Shown here one piece after another: positions 49,201-63,700 of a DNA stretch of 64,000 bases (positions are counted from its first letter, which is position 1; the number at the start of each line of letters is the position of its first letter). Position numbers and translations under genes: made by a program. This DNA is from Litoditis marina (Eukaryota; Nematoda; Chromadorea; Rhabditida; Rhabditidae), in the NCBI GenBank assembly GCA_964036275.1, contig OZ038434.1:22681879-22745878 (forward strand), written 5' to 3'. The notes below the pieces were generated by a model that saw only the letters and a list, made by a program, of their open reading frames with translations, did no database searches and was not told the origin of the DNA.

Positions 49201-52200
49201 TCACTCGAAGAGCATATTGATTTGAAATCAAAATGATTGCAAATCACTCGAAGACCATATTGATTTGCAGTCAGAATGATTGTAAATTGCTTGAAGACCA
49301 TATTGATTTGCAGTCAAAATGATTGTAAATCACTCGATGATTATATTGATTTGCAATCAAAATGATTGTAAATCACTCGAAGACCATATTGATTTGAAAT
49401 CAAAATGATTGCAAATCACTCGAAAACCATATTGATTTGAAATCAAAATGATTGCAAATTACTCGAAGACCACTTTGTTGCATATTGATTCGCAATCAAA
49501 ATGATTGTAAATCATTCGAAAACCATATTGATTCGCAATCAAAATGATTGTGAATCACTCGTAGAGCATATTGATTTGCAATAAAAATGATTGTAAATTG
49601 CTCGAAGACCATATTGATTTGCAATCAAAATGATTGTAAATCACTCGAAGACCATATTGATTTGCAATCAAAACGATTGCAAATCACTCGAAGACCATAT
49701 TGATTTGAAATCAAAATGATTGCAAATCACTCGAAGACCATGTTGATTTGCAATCAAAATGATTGCAAATCACTCGAAGACCATATTGATTTGAAATCAA
49801 AATGATTGCAAATCACTCGAAGACCATATTGATTTGAAATCAGAATGATTGCAAATCACTCGAAGACCATATTGTTGCATATTGATTCGCAATCAAAATG
49901 ATCGTAAATCACTCGAAGACCATATTGATTTGCAATCAAAACGATTGCAAATCACTCGAAGACCATATTGATTTGAAATCAAAATGATTGCAAATCACTC
50001 GAAGACCATGTTGATTTGCAGATTCGCAATCAAAATGATTGTAAATTGCTCGAAGACCATATTGATTTGCAATCAAAATGATTGTAAATCACTCGAAGAC
50101 CATATTGATTCGCATATTGATTCGCAATCAAAATGATTGCAAATCACTCGAAGACCATATGGATTCGCAATAAAAATGATTTCAAATCACTCGAAGAGCA
50201 TATTGATTTGCAATCAGAATGATTGCAAATCACTCGAAGACCATATTGATTTACAATCAAAATGATTTCAAATCACTCGAAGAGCATATTGATTTGAAAT
50301 CAAAACGATTGCAAATCACTCGAAGACCATATTGATTTGAAATCAAAATGATTGCAAATCACTCGAAGACCATGTTGATTTGCAGATTCGCAATCAAAAT
50401 GATTGTAAATTGCTCGAAGACCATATTGATTTGCAATCAAAATGATTGTAAATCACTCGAAGACCATATTGATTCGCATATTGATTCGCAATCAAAATGA
50501 TTGCAAATCACTCGAAGACCATAATGATTCGCAATAAAAATGATTTCAAATCACTCGAAGAGCATATTGATTTGCAATCAGAATGATTGCAAATCACTCG
50601 AAGACCATATTGATTTGAAATCAAAATGATTGCAAATCACTCGAAGACCATATTAATTTGCAATCAAAATGATTGCAAATCACTCGAAGACCATATTGAT
50701 TTGAAAAAATGATTGCAAATCACTCGAAGACCATATTGATTTGAAAACAAAATGGTTGCAAATCACTCGAAGACGATATTGTTGCATATTGAGTTGAAAT
50801 CAAAATGATTGTAAATCACTCGAAGACCATATTGATTTGAAATCAAAATGATTGCAAATCACTCAAAGACCATATTAATTTGCAATCAAAATGATTGCAA
50901 ATCACTCGAAGACCATATTGATTTGCATTCAAAATGATTGCAAATCACTCGAAGACCATATTAATTTGCAAGCGAACTGATTGCAAATCACTCGAAAACC
51001 ATATTGATTTGAAAACAAAATGGTTGCAAATCACTCGAAGACGATATTGTTGCATATTGAGTTGAAATCAAAATGATTGTAAATCACTCGAAGACCATAT
51101 TGATTTGAAATCAAAATGATTGCAAATCACTCGAAGACCATATTGATTTGCATTCAAAATGATTGCAAATCACTCGAAGACCATATTAATTTGCAATCGA
51201 AATGGTTGCAAATCACTCGAAGACGATATTGTTGCATATTGAGTTGAAATCAAAATGATTGTAAATCACTCGAAGACCATATTGATTTAAAATCAAAATG
51301 ATTGCAAATCACTCGAAGACAATATTGATTTGCATTCAAAATGATTGCAAATCACTCGAAGACCATATTAATTTGCAATCGAAATGATTGCAAATCACTC
51401 GAAAACCATATTGATTTGAAAACAAAATGGTTGCAAATCACTCGAAGACGATATTGTTGCATATTGAGTTGAAATCAAAATGATTGTAAATCACTCGAAG
51501 ACCATATTGATTTGAAATCAAAATGATTGCAATCACTCGAAGACCATATTGATTTGCATTTAAAATGATTGCAAATCACTCGAAGACCATATTAGTTTGC
51601 AATCGAAATGGTTGCAAATCACTCGAAGACGATATTGTTGCATATTGAGTTGAAATCAAAATGATTGTAAATCACTCGAAGACCATATTGATTTGAAATC
51701 AAAATGATTGCAAATCACTCGAAGACCATATTGATTTGCATTCAAAATGATTGCAAATCACTCGAAGACCATATTAATTTGCAATCGAAATGATTGCAAA
51801 TCACTCGAAAACCATATTAATTTGAAAACAAAAATGGTTGCAAATCACTCGAAGACGATATTGTTGCATATTGAGTTGAAATCCAACTGATTGTAAATCA
51901 CTCGAAGACCATATTGATTTGAAATCAAAATGATTGCAAATCACTCGAAGACCATATTAATTTGCAATCAAAATGATTGCAAATCACTCGAAGACCATAT
52001 TGATTTGAAAAAATGATTGCAAATCACTCGAAGACCATATTGATTTGAAATCAAAATGATTGCAAATCACTCGAAGACCATATTGATTTGAAATCAAAAT
52101 GATTGCGAATCACTCGAAGACCATATTGATTTGCATTCAAAATGATTGCAAATCACTCGAAGACCATATTAACTTGCAATCAAAATGATTGCAAATCACT

Positions 52201-55200
52201 TGAAAACCATATTGATTTGAAAACAAAATGGTTGCAAATCACTCGAAGACCATATTGTTGCATATTGATTTGCAATCAAAATGATTGTAAATTGCTCGAA
52301 GACCATATTGATTGCAAATCACTCGAAAACCATATTGATTTGAAATCAAATGATTGCAAATCACTCGAAGACCACATTGTTGCATATTGATTTGCAATCA
52401 AAATGATTGTAAATTGCTCGAAGACCATATTGATTTGCAATCAAAATGATTGTAAATCACTCGAAGACCATATTGATTTGCATACTGATTCGCAATCAAA
52501 ATGATTGCAAATCACTCGAAGACCATATGGATTCGCAATAAAAATGATTTCAAATCACTCGAAGAGCATATTGATTTGAAATCAATATGATTGCAAATCA
52601 CTCGAAGACCATATTGAGTTAAAATCAAAATGACTGTAAATCACTCAAAGACCATATTGATTTGCATATTGATTCGCAATCAAAATGATTGCAAATCACT
52701 CGAAGACCATAATGATTCGCAATAAAAATGATTTCAAATCACACGAAGAGCATATTGATTTGAAATCAAAATGATTGCAAATCACTCGAAGACCATATTG
52801 ATTTGCAGTCAGAATGATTGTAAATTGCTTGAAGACTATATTGATTTGCAGTCAAAATGATTGTAAATCACTCGATGATTATATTGATTTGCAATCAAAA
52901 TGATTGTAAATCACTCGAAGACCATATTGATTTGAAATCAAAATGATTGCAAATCACTCGAAAACCATATTGATTTGAAATCAAAATGATTGAAAATCAC
53001 TCGAAGACCACTTTGTTGCATATTGATTCGCAATCAAAATGATTGTAAATCACTCGAAAACCATATTGATTTGCAATCAAAATGATTGTGAATCACTCGT
53101 AGAGCATATTGATTTGCAATCAAAATGATTGTAAATTGCTCGAAGACCATATTGATTCGCAATCAAAATGATTGTAAATCACTCGAAGACCATATTGATT
53201 TGCAATCAAAACGATTGCAAATCACTCGAAGACCATATTGATTTGAAATCAAAATGATTGCAAATCACTCGAAGACCATGTTGATTTGCAATCAAAATGA
53301 TTGCAAATCACTCGAAGACCATATTGAGTTGAAATCAAAATGATTGCAAATCACTCGAAGACCATATTGATTTGAAATCAGAATGATTGCAAATCACTCG
53401 AAGACCATATTGATTTGAAAACAAAATGGTTGCAAATCACTCGAAGACGATATTGTTGCATATTGAGTTGAAATCCAACTGATTGTAAATCACTCGAAGA
53501 CCATATTGATTTGAAATCAAAATGATTGCAAATCACTCGAAGACCATGTTGATTTGCAATCAAAATGATTGCAAATCACTCGAAGACCATATTGAGTTGA
53601 AATCAAAATGATTGCAAATCACTCGAAGACCATATTGATTTGAAATCAGAATGATTGCAAATCACTCGAAGACCATATTGATTTGAAAACAAAATGGTTG
53701 CAAATCACTCGAAGACGATATTGTTGCATATTGAGTTGAAATCCAACTGATTGTAAATCACTCGAAGACCATATTGATTTGAAATCAAAATGATTGCAAA
53801 TCACTCGAAGACCATATTAATTTGCAATCAAAATGATTGCAAATCACTCGAAGACCATATTGATTTGAAAAAATGATTGCAAATCACTCGAAGACCATAT
53901 TGTTGCATATTGAGTTGAAATCAAAATGATTGTAAATCACTCGAAGACCATATTGATTTGAAATCAAAATGATTGCCAATCACTCGAAGACCATATTGAT
54001 TTGCATTTAAAATGATTGCAAATCACTCGAAGACCATATTAGTTTGCAATCGAAATGGTTGCAAATCACTCGAAGACGATATTGTTGCATATTGAGTTGA
54101 AATCAAAATGATTGTAAATCACTCGAAGACCATATTGATTTGAAATCAAAATGATTGCAAATCACTCGAAGACCATATTGATTTGCATTCAAAATGATTG
54201 CAAATCACTCGAAGACCATATTAATTTGCAATCGAAATGATTGCAAGTCACTCGAAAACCATATTGATTTGAAAACAAAATGGTTGCAAATCACTCGAAG
54301 ACGATATTGTTGCATATTGAGTTGAAATCCAACTGATTGTAAATCACTCGAAGACCATATTGATTTGAAATCAAAATGATTGCAAATCACTCGAAGACCA
54401 TATTAATTTGCAATCAAAATGATTGCAAATCACTCGAAGACCATATTGATCTGAAAAAATGATTGCAAATCACTCGAAGACCATATTGATTTGAAATCAA
54501 AATGATTGCAAATCACTCGAAGACCATATTGATTTGAAATCAAAATGATTGCAAATCACTCGAAGACCATATTGATTTGCATTCAAAATGATTGCAAATC
54601 ACTCGAAGACCATATTAACTTGCAATCAAAATGATTGCAAATCACTTGAAAACCATATTGATTTGAAAACAAAATGGTTGCAAATCACTCGAAGACCATA
54701 TTGTTGCATATTGATTTGCAATCAAAATGATTGTAAATTGCTCGAAGACCATATTGATTGCAAATCACTCGAAAACCATATTGATTTGAAATCAGAATGA
54801 TTGCAAATCACTCGAAGACCACATTGTTGCATATTGATTTGCAATCAAAATGATTGTAAATTGCTCGAAGACCATATTGATTTGCAATCAAAATGATTGT
54901 AAATCACTCGAAGACCATATTGATTTGCATATTGATTCGCAATCAAAATGATTGCAAATCACTCGAAGACCATATGGATTCGCAATAAAAATGATTTCAA
55001 ATCACTCGAAGAGCATATTGATTTGAAATCAATATGATTGCAAATCACTCGAAGATCATATTGAGTTAAAATCAAAATGATTGTAAATCACTTGAAGACC
55101 ATATTGATTTGCATATTGATTCGCAATCAAAATGATTGCAAATCACTCGAAGACCATAATGATTCGCAATAAAAATGATTTCAAATCACACGAAGAGCAT

Positions 55201-55985
55201 ATTGATTTGAAATCAAAATGATTGCAAATCACTCGAAGACCATATTGATTTGCAGTCAGAATGATTGTAAATTGCTTGAAGACTATATTGATTTGCAGTC
55301 AAGATGATTGTAAATCACTCGATGATTATATTGATTTGCAATCAAAATGATTGTAAATCACTCGAAGACCATATTGATTTGAAATCAAAATGATTACAAA
55401 TCACTCGAAAACCATATTGATTTGCAGTCAGAATGATTGTAAATTGCTTGAAGACTATATTGATTTGCAGTCAAGATGATTGTAAATCACTCGATGATTA
55501 TATTGATTTGCAATCAAAATGATTGTAAATCACTCGAAGACCATATTGATTTGAAATCAAAATGATTGCAAATCACTCGAAGACCACTTTGTTGCATATT
55601 GATTCGCAATCAAAATGATTGTAAATCATTCGAAAACCATATTGATTCGCAATCAAAATGATTGTGAATCACTCGTAGAGCATATTGATTTGCAATCAAA
55701 ATGATTGTAAATTGCTCGAAGACCATATTGATTCGCAATCAAAATGATTGTAAATCACTCGAAGACCATATTGATTTGCAATCAAAACGATTGCAAATCA
55801 CTCGAAGACTATATTGATTTGAAATCAAAATGATTGCAAATCACTCGAAGACCATGTTGATTTGCAATCAAAATGATTGCAAATCACTCGAAGACCATAT
55901 TGAGTTGAAATCAAAATGATTGCAAATCACTCGAAGACCATATTGATTTGAAATCAGAATGATTGCAAATCACTCGAAGACCATA
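45408..55985 (-). repeat. 43-bp satellite array, inverted orientation (block E)
   Basis: Inverted monomers in at least two subfamilies. About 45,408-50,700 resembles block B, with a higher-order offset of 1,727 bp (46,570 versus 48,297). About 50,700-54,850 is marked by GAAAACAAAATGG and GAAGACGATATTG variants followed by TTGCATATTGAGTTG, recurring near 50,751, 51,019, 51,208, 51,427, 51,608, 51,835, 53,426, 53,697, 54,055 and 54,283. A copy pair at offset 2,446 links 52,142 with 54,588. The block ends at the first MITE. No gene is seen; the short open frames are satellite translations. Confidence 0.95.
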
Positions 55986-57316
55986 TAAGACGTAGCCAAA
56001 TAAAAATATTTTGAAAACCGCTTATTTCAGAAACTTGCACACGAAGTGAGGAAATGGTTCCATAATTTTTCCTAATCCAGTGAATCAAGCCTCTACTGAG
56101 TAACATTTCACTGTATGGGCTCCCCCAGCATTTTATACCCGATCCGCATTTTGTATCTTGACAAAGTGTCCAGCCCGTGTTCCCCTCCGTGACAGCGCAC
56201 TTTGTACACGAATAAAGTGTGACTGTTGGTTCTAACGTTTACCAAAATATTGCAAGTGGCTCTCTGTTACTAAAAATTGTATTCAATTCAGTTAGAGAGG
56301 AGCTATGTTGACTAATGAAGTTATTATCTAGTTAATGTACATATTTTCAAACTATTCCACATCAAAACAGCACTAATTGTGAGAATTTTGAAGTTCCTGC
56401 ACTAAATTAGACAATTTCACATTAAAATACATTGGATTAAATAGTGTTTTTATCTATTTGAGTTTAAATCCGCTTATTTTCATTTCAAAAGTGCTAAATT
56501 ACTGTTTTAATTAATGCACGCGCACGTAAGAAGGAGGCAGGCGCGGGCGAGGCAGGGCACCGCGCGCCTCTGCCATCGATCGATAATCGAATCTTTTCGA
56601 AACTGTCTGGCGCCGCCTTTCATTTAGCCGCCGCTACTCGCTCCAAACCACGCTGTCCCCTACCCACTGAATGCGCTAGTTTAAGAACTAAAAGAACTGA
56701 CTTAATAAAGTTTGAATGACTTCTATCTCTTACACAATGGTAATTTACTCGGTACTAGGTTTTTTGAGAAAGTCTGACTGGAAACTAAACAATTGTGGAA
56801 TTGTACGAGTGAAACTAATATGACAATAAAAAGGAATTCAGTACGAATAGGAAATATGCATAACTATTCTATTGAAAATCAGTGCCGAAAAACTATGTCT
56901 GTTATATGGGAATCACCAAATTACTATTAATTGAAACATCATAGAAATTCAACAACCTCTGAATTAGGAAAAATGTTGAACAGTTTTCTAGAATCATTCA
57001 TTTTACTGATATAATGTGTTTAACGTGCTTTTGAAATATAAATTCTATTTTGAAGCATTATTTTGTGGTTGAATGGTTAAATTAGGATGGGACCCCCCGC
57101 CGACAGTTTGTCACTTGACAAACTGTTGGTTCACTCTAACCGACACTTTGTACGATGACAGACTGATAATTCTTCCACAGAAATCGCAATTGGAGCGCGT
57201 TTTTGGGAAATAGAGTGTTACTGAGTAAGAAAAGTGGATGGGTATGAGATCTTCACTTGGTGTGCAAGTTTCTGAAATAAGCGGTTTTCAAAATATTTTT
57301 ATTTGGCTACGTCTTA
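55986..57316. mobile_element. 1,331-bp MITE with 57-bp TIRs, copy 1
   Basis: The ends TAAGACGTAGCC and GGCTACGTCTTA are perfect inverted repeats for 57 bp, then one mismatch. The flanks read ACCATA on the left and TATTGTTGC on the right. The uninterrupted monomer reads ACCATATTGTTGC, so TA was duplicated, as for Tc1/mariner-type transposition. There is no transposase frame. Internal sequence is AT-rich with GC-rich patches (for example near 56,535-56,575) and weak further inverted similarity such as TACTGAGTAACA against its complement near 57,220. It is a non-autonomous element. Which transposase family moved it is not shown beyond the TA duplication. Confidence 0.9.
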
Positions 57317-58294
57317 TATTGTTGCATATTGATTTGCAATCAAAATGATTGTAAATTGCTCGAAGACCATATTGATTTGCAATCAAAATGATTTCAAATC
57401 ACTCGAAGAGCATATTGATTTGAAATCAAAATGATTGCAAATCACTCGAAGACCATGTTGATTTGCAATCAAAATGATTGCAAATCACTCGAAGACCATA
57501 TTGATTTGAAATCAAAATGATTTCAAATCACTCGAAGAGCATATTGATTTGAAATCAAAATGATTGCAAATCACTCGAAGACCATGTTGATTTGCAATCA
57601 AAATGATTGCAAATCACTCGAAGACCATATTGATTTGAAATCAAAATGATTGCAAATCACTTGAAAACCATATTGATTTGAAAACAAAATGGTTGCAAAT
57701 CACTCGAAGACCATATTGTTGCATATTGATTTGCAGTCAGAATGATTGTAAATTGCTTGAAGACTATATTGATTTGCAGTCAAGATGATTGTAAATCACT
57801 CGATGATTATATTGATTTGCAATCAAAATGATTGTAAATCACTCGAAGACCATATTGATTTGAAATCAAAATGATTGCAAATCACTCGAAGACCACTTTG
57901 TTGCATATTGATTCGCAATCAAAATGATTGTAAATCACTCGAAAACCATATTGATTTGCAATCAAAATGATTGTGAATCACTCGTAGAGCATATTGATTT
58001 GCAATCAAAATGATTGTAAATTGCTCGAAGACCATATTGATTCGCAATCAAAATGATTGTAAATCACTCGAAGACCATATTGATTTGCAATCAAAACGAT
58101 TGCAAATCACTCGAAGACTATATTGATTTGAAATCAAAATGATTGCAAATCACTCGAAGACCATGTTGATTTGCAATCAAAATGATTGCAAATCACTCGA
58201 AGACCATATTGAGTTGAAATCAAAATGATTGCAAATCACTCGAAGACCATATTGATTTGAAATCAGAATGATTGCAAATCACTCGAAGACCATA
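57317..58294 (-). repeat. Inverted satellite between MITE copies 1 and 2
   Basis: 978 bp of block-E type monomers, starting TATTGTTGCATATTG and ending in CTCGAAGACCATA directly before MITE copy 2. Its last several monomers repeat those that precede copy 1, showing that satellite and MITE were duplicated together. Confidence 0.93.
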
Positions 58295-59625
58295 TAAGAC
58301 GTAGCCAAATAAAAATATTTTGAAAACCGCTTATTTCAGAAACTTGCACACGAAGTGAGGAAATGGTTCCATAATTTTTCCTAATCCAGTGAATCAAGCC
58401 TCTACTGAGTAACATTTCACTGTATGGGCTCCCCCAGCATTTTATACCCGATCCGCATTTTGTATCTTGACAAAGTGTCCAGCCCGTGTTCCCCTCCGTG
58501 ACAGCGCACTTTGTACACGAATAAAGTGTGACTGTTGGTTCTAACGTTTACCAAAATATTGCAAGTGGCTCTCTGTTACTAAAAATTGTATTCAATTCAG
58601 TTAGAGAGGAGCTATGTTGACTAATGAAGTTATTATCTAGTTAATGTACATATTTTCAAACTATTCCACATCAAAACAGCACTAATTGTGAGAATTTTGA
58701 AGTTCCTGCACTAAATTAGACAATTTCACATTAAAATACATTGGATTAAATAGTGTTTTTATCTATTTGAGTTTAAATCCGCTTATTTTCATTTCAAAAG
58801 TGCTAAATTACTGTTTTAATTAATGCACGCGCACGTAAGAAGGAGGCAGGCGCGGGCGAGGCAGGGCACCGCGCGCCTCTGCCATCGATCGATAATCGAA
58901 TCTTTTCGAAACTGTCTGGCGCCGCCTTTCATTTAGCCGCCGCTACTCGCTCCAAACCACGCTGTCCCCTACCCACTGAATGCGCTAGTTTAAGAACTAA
59001 AAGAACTGACTTAATAAAGTTTGAATGACTTCTATCTCTTACACAATGGTAATTTACTCGGTACTAGGTTTTTTGAGAAAGTCTGACTGGAAACTAAACA
59101 ATTGTGGAATTGTACGAGTGAAACTAATATGACAATAAAAAGGAATTCAGTACGAATAGGAAATATGCATAACTATTCTATTGAAAATCAGTGCCGAAAA
59201 ACTATGTCTGTTATATGGGAATCACCAAATTACTATTAATTGAAACATCATAGAAATTCAACAACCTCTGAATTAGGAAAAATGTTGAACAGTTTTCTAG
59301 AATCATTCATTTTACTGATATAATGTGTTTAACGTGCTTTTGAAATATAAATTCTATTTTGAAGCATTATTTTGTGGTTGAATGGTTAAATTAGGATGGG
59401 ACCCCCCGCCGACAGTTTGTCACTTGACAAACTGTTGGTTCACTCTAACCGACACTTTGTACGATGACAGACTGATAATTCTTCCACAGAAATCGCAATT
59501 GGAGCGCGTTTTTGGGAAATAGAGTGTTACTGAGTAAGAAAAGTGGATGGGTATGAGATCTTCACTTGGTGTGCAAGTTTCTGAAATAAGCGGTTTTCAA
59601 AATATTTTTATTTGGCTACGTCTTA
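58295..59625. mobile_element. 1,331-bp MITE, copy 2
   Basis: Same length and ends as copy 1. I found no sequence difference on reading. The flanking satellite is also the same, so this is a segmental copy (offset 2,309 bp) and not an independent insertion. Confidence 0.9.
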
Positions 59626-60292
59626 TATTGTTGCATATTGATTTGCAATCAAAATGATTGTAAATTGCTCGAAGACCATATTGATTTGCAATCAAAATGA
59701 TTTCAAATCACTCGAAGAGCATATTGATTTGAAATCAAAATGATTGCAAATCACTCGAAGACCATGTTGATTTGCAATCAAAATGATTGCAAATCACTCG
59801 AAGACCATATTGATTTGAAATCAAAATGATTTCAAATCACTCGAAGAGCATATTGATTTGAAATCAAAATGATTGCAAATCACTCGAAGACCACTTTGTT
59901 GCATATTGATTCGCAATCAAAATGATTGTAAATCATTCGAAAACCATATTGATTCGCAATCAAAATGATTGTGAATCACTCGTAGAGCATATTGATTTGC
60001 AATCAAAATGATTGTAAATTGCTCGAAGACCATATTGATTCGCAATCAAAATGATTGTAAATCACTCGAAGACCATATTGATTTGCAATCAAAACGATTG
60101 CAAATCACTCGAAGACTATATTGATTTGAAATCAAAATGATTGCAAATCACTCGAAGACCATGTTGATTTGCAATCAAAATGATTGCAAATCACTCGAAG
60201 ACCATATTGAGTTGAAATCAAAATGATTGCAAATCACTCGAAGACCATATTGATTTGAAATCAGAATGATTGCAAATCACTCGAAGACCATA
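59626..60292 (-). repeat. Inverted satellite between MITE copies 2 and 3
   Basis: 667 bp, the same sequence as 57,317-58,294 but about 311 bp shorter through loss of several internal monomers. The offset from MITE copy 2 to copy 3 is therefore 1,998 bp. Confidence 0.93.
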
Positions 60293-60459
60293 TAAGACGT
60301 AGCCAAATAAAAATATTTTGAAAACCGCTTATTTCAGAAACTTGCACACGAAGTGAGGAAATGGTTCCATAATTTTTCCTAATCCAGTGAATCAAGCCTC
60401 TACTGAGTAACATTTCACTGTATGGGCTCCCCCAGCATTTTATACCCGATCCGCATTTT
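60293..60459. mobile_element. MITE, copy 3, cut by assembly gap
   Basis: Identical to the first 167 bp of copies 1 and 2, including the TIR, until the run of N. The rest of the copy, and any further copies, are hidden in the gap. Confidence 0.9.
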
Positions 60460-60659
60460 NNNNNNNNNNNNNNNNNNNNNNNNNNNNNNNNNNNNNNNNN
60501 NNNNNNNNNNNNNNNNNNNNNNNNNNNNNNNNNNNNNNNNNNNNNNNNNNNNNNNNNNNNNNNNNNNNNNNNNNNNNNNNNNNNNNNNNNNNNNNNNNNN
60601 NNNNNNNNNNNNNNNNNNNNNNNNNNNNNNNNNNNNNNNNNNNNNNNNNNNNNNNNNNN
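60460..60659. other. Assembly gap (200 N)
   Basis: Exactly 200 N, a conventional scaffold-gap length, so the true distance is unknown. It falls within the satellite-MITE higher-order repeat. Sequence right of it is unrelated unique DNA; 60,660-60,757 shows nothing recognisable. Confidence 0.97.
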
Positions 60660-60757
60660 TCGTTGTAACACCTGAACCGGAAAAATGAACATCACCAATT
60701 GATGTATAAGTCAACATCTTATAACCCAGTCCAAGTGTGTTCCACTGGAGCATACTT

Positions 60758-63700
60758 TCACTGCGCTCGCTTGACAAATGATTGGGGCGAATATCGAGTG
60801 AGAATAGAAGAATGAAGAAACAAACTTTCTCGTTTGTGGCTTTTCAGAAAGTGTTTGAACTTAGATAAATTTAAATAAACTAACACATTCTCCGTTCTCC
60901 TTTGCTTGGTTCTCTTTTTTGCTGCTCCCGTTTTTTTCGCAGGTCCATTTCCCGCTTTTCTTTTCTTATTTGTACGAGTCCTTCCATTCATATCGTTCAA
61001 ACTGAATAAACAAATAAGTGAACTGGTAAATGGAATATTTTGAGCTTTTACCGATCCATTTAACACGAACAAATGAGACACTAACTCACTAACCAGTCCA
61101 TATGCGGGGGAATAGAAGCCATCACGGAAGAATCATCCAAATTTGCCTCGGACATGAAAGACTGACTGAAAAGACATTTAATTATTCTCAATTTAAGTAA
61201 TTAACCTCCCTGATAACTATGTGAAGCGATGACAAATACAACAGAAGGTCGAGGTGGTATTGAATAGTAACCGTTGAGATCACATAGTCGTAGATCACAT
61301 TTACAGGTAGATAGATGCACAAAACAGAATTGAATGATAAATGATCCGGCCTTATCACAGTAAAGAGAAAATCCAACAACAGTAATCAATCTTACTCTGC
61401 GTATTCCTTGGGAGCGCGGATATAGTTCTTCTTCGTTGGTTGTGCCCCTCTGCGAACAGCACACTTCTTTCCACTTGTTTTGTCTGCCTCACGTCGTGCC
61501 CTCTGCTTCATGGTTTCGTTCTTCCAATCATCCTTCAAATTTTGAATGATGATAGAACGATCGCATGACGACATTTCTTGCATGCACATCACCCTGGAAC
61601 ATATTTGATTCTGAATATTTACGGAAAAGTTAATTACATGAATTTATATTCAAGACGTTCATTTAAAAATACGGAAAAAAGAATAAACTGACATGTGAGG
61701 ACAGAGGTCAAACTTCTTGTTCTGGCAAGTATTGCATTTGAGATATCCAGCATCTTGGTGCACCGTGGCTCCGCTGAAAAAATGTTTAGAATGAAAATTC
61801 GAGAATTTCAACACAAAACAAGTGATCCGAGAATTTTCCGAAAAGTAACAAAATAATTACCTTAGAGGCTTCTTGGTGAGGAAAACGTGAAACAGCACAC
61901 CAGGCTTCGAAATAGAGACCTCCATACCGCTCATGCGATTCACCCAATCTTCTAGGCGACTTCTATTCCCTGCAATCAGATTTGTCACCAGTGAGTTTAT
62001 GATAGCTAAAAATCAGTACATGAAAAGAAAATAAATCTTATCATAAAGAGATTGAACTTGAACTTCATTATTATTTTTAATAATCTTTTACATGACTAGG
62101 CTCCACGCTTTTATTTCAAGTTGTCTCTATAGATTAGTGCAATTGTCTCTACGATTAGTACAAGTTGTCTCTATCGATTAGAAAATAAGAGTACGATAAG
62201 ATTACATTATAACACTGCAACTTGTAACTTCCACTCATCTAATGATACACCATTACTAACAAAAGCTCCTTGTTTGAGGTTTGGAACGGACTGAAAAAAA
62301 CTGACTCCAAATGTGAACTCCGGCACCTCGAACCCGATGAGTTTTTCAGTTCCCAACGTCGACTGCAAACCGAAAGCCGTGAGGGTAGAGAGCTGCTGTT
62401 TGTTCGACATCCCCCGCCATTCACTCGCAGACTTCGCTTCATGCAAACGAGCTCCAGTCACTCGTATCGAATCCGGGCAACCAGTGACGGCGCTGACCAG
62501 TTCTTGCACTTGTCCTAAACATAGTGTCCTCTTTTTCCTTCATAAAACATAAGGGGAAAAAACCTAAAACATTTTTCGCCTGTAGCCGACTTATTCAATA
62601 TACTCAATAACGACACGGAGAGCACAAAGAGCACATCGATCGAAATATTGCTAAGGATGGTTTTTTTTCTAGCAGAATGTGCCGTATATTTAAAAAAGCC
62701 CACACCTTCCATATGATCCATGAGAACCTTCGCCGTACGCTCCCCAGGAAGTGCTGTCGGTATCAACAGTTTCAATGTTGCGTTGAAAGATTCTGCTACA
62801 TTGGTAGACGTGAAGTGTTGAATCACTCCACCGCAAAGCTTGGAGTAGAGAGAGTGCTCTCTGAACAGCGAGGTCCTCATCCTACGTATCCTGAATAACA
62901 CGCACTAGAATTACAAGATTTTAGCCGTTCGAAGAAATTAATGTAGTGTCAACATACAAACAGTTATTACAATGGGCGCAACTGAAAATGAGCATGAGTT
63001 GAAAAATATAATATATTTTTAACGTATAAAACAACTCCAAAAACGGACCATTCGTAGTGTGTGTCCGTTAGGATTTCCTTTGCGGCCTCCAAGCATCTAT
63101 CGAACTGTCGCACGTTGAGAGACGAAAGGATCCCGCCTTTTAACGTCCGAATGTCAGAATTCTAAATCATCACAATGTGACCTAAGTCTAATGTTACTTC
63201 TCAAATCCTTTAGTGTGAGATCACGAGAAGATATGCGAAAACGTAATTACCCACAGTTTATTTGTAAACGTATAGCAGAAAAAATTACCTTCTCTAGGGA
63301 ACCGAACAATTTGCGGTATGCTCTTTCATCTGTAGTTGTGAGTTTTCCAGAATTCTCGAATAGTGCCCTCCTATGCACATCGCACCCCAGTATCACCGCT
63401 TTCGACATGGGTACGCCGTGCAATGTTTTCTGTATTTCAAAACACCATGTTCAAATACATGTCGAAAAAAAAAACAATAATACTGAGTGCGACACACGCG
63501 GACCTGGCAACTTTTTTATGAACCTTTCAGAAACCCAACACAAATTCTCAAGTGAGTTTATTGGCAAACAATAATGAAATAGGACCTGTTTGAAGCTCCG
63601 CAGCCCCGCCTCTCCGTCCATCATAATTGCCATTACCCTCTTCGTGGGATGAAGTCTCGCCAGTGTTTCCGAGAATGCTTTGCCAAAAAGTTCATGCTGT

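Noticed and set aside
55986..60459. MITE as LTRs or as three independent insertions
   Set aside because: The ends are inverted, not direct, repeats. All copies share the same flanking monomers, so they are segmental copies of one insertion.
60758..61081. The 107-codon frame as a separate gene
   Set aside because: Its first part lies in an intron. From 61,001 on it is the last exon of the transposase, in matching phase.
62270..62552. Plus-strand frames over 62,270-62,552
   Set aside because: They are antisense shadows of the transposase exon at 62,251-62,514.
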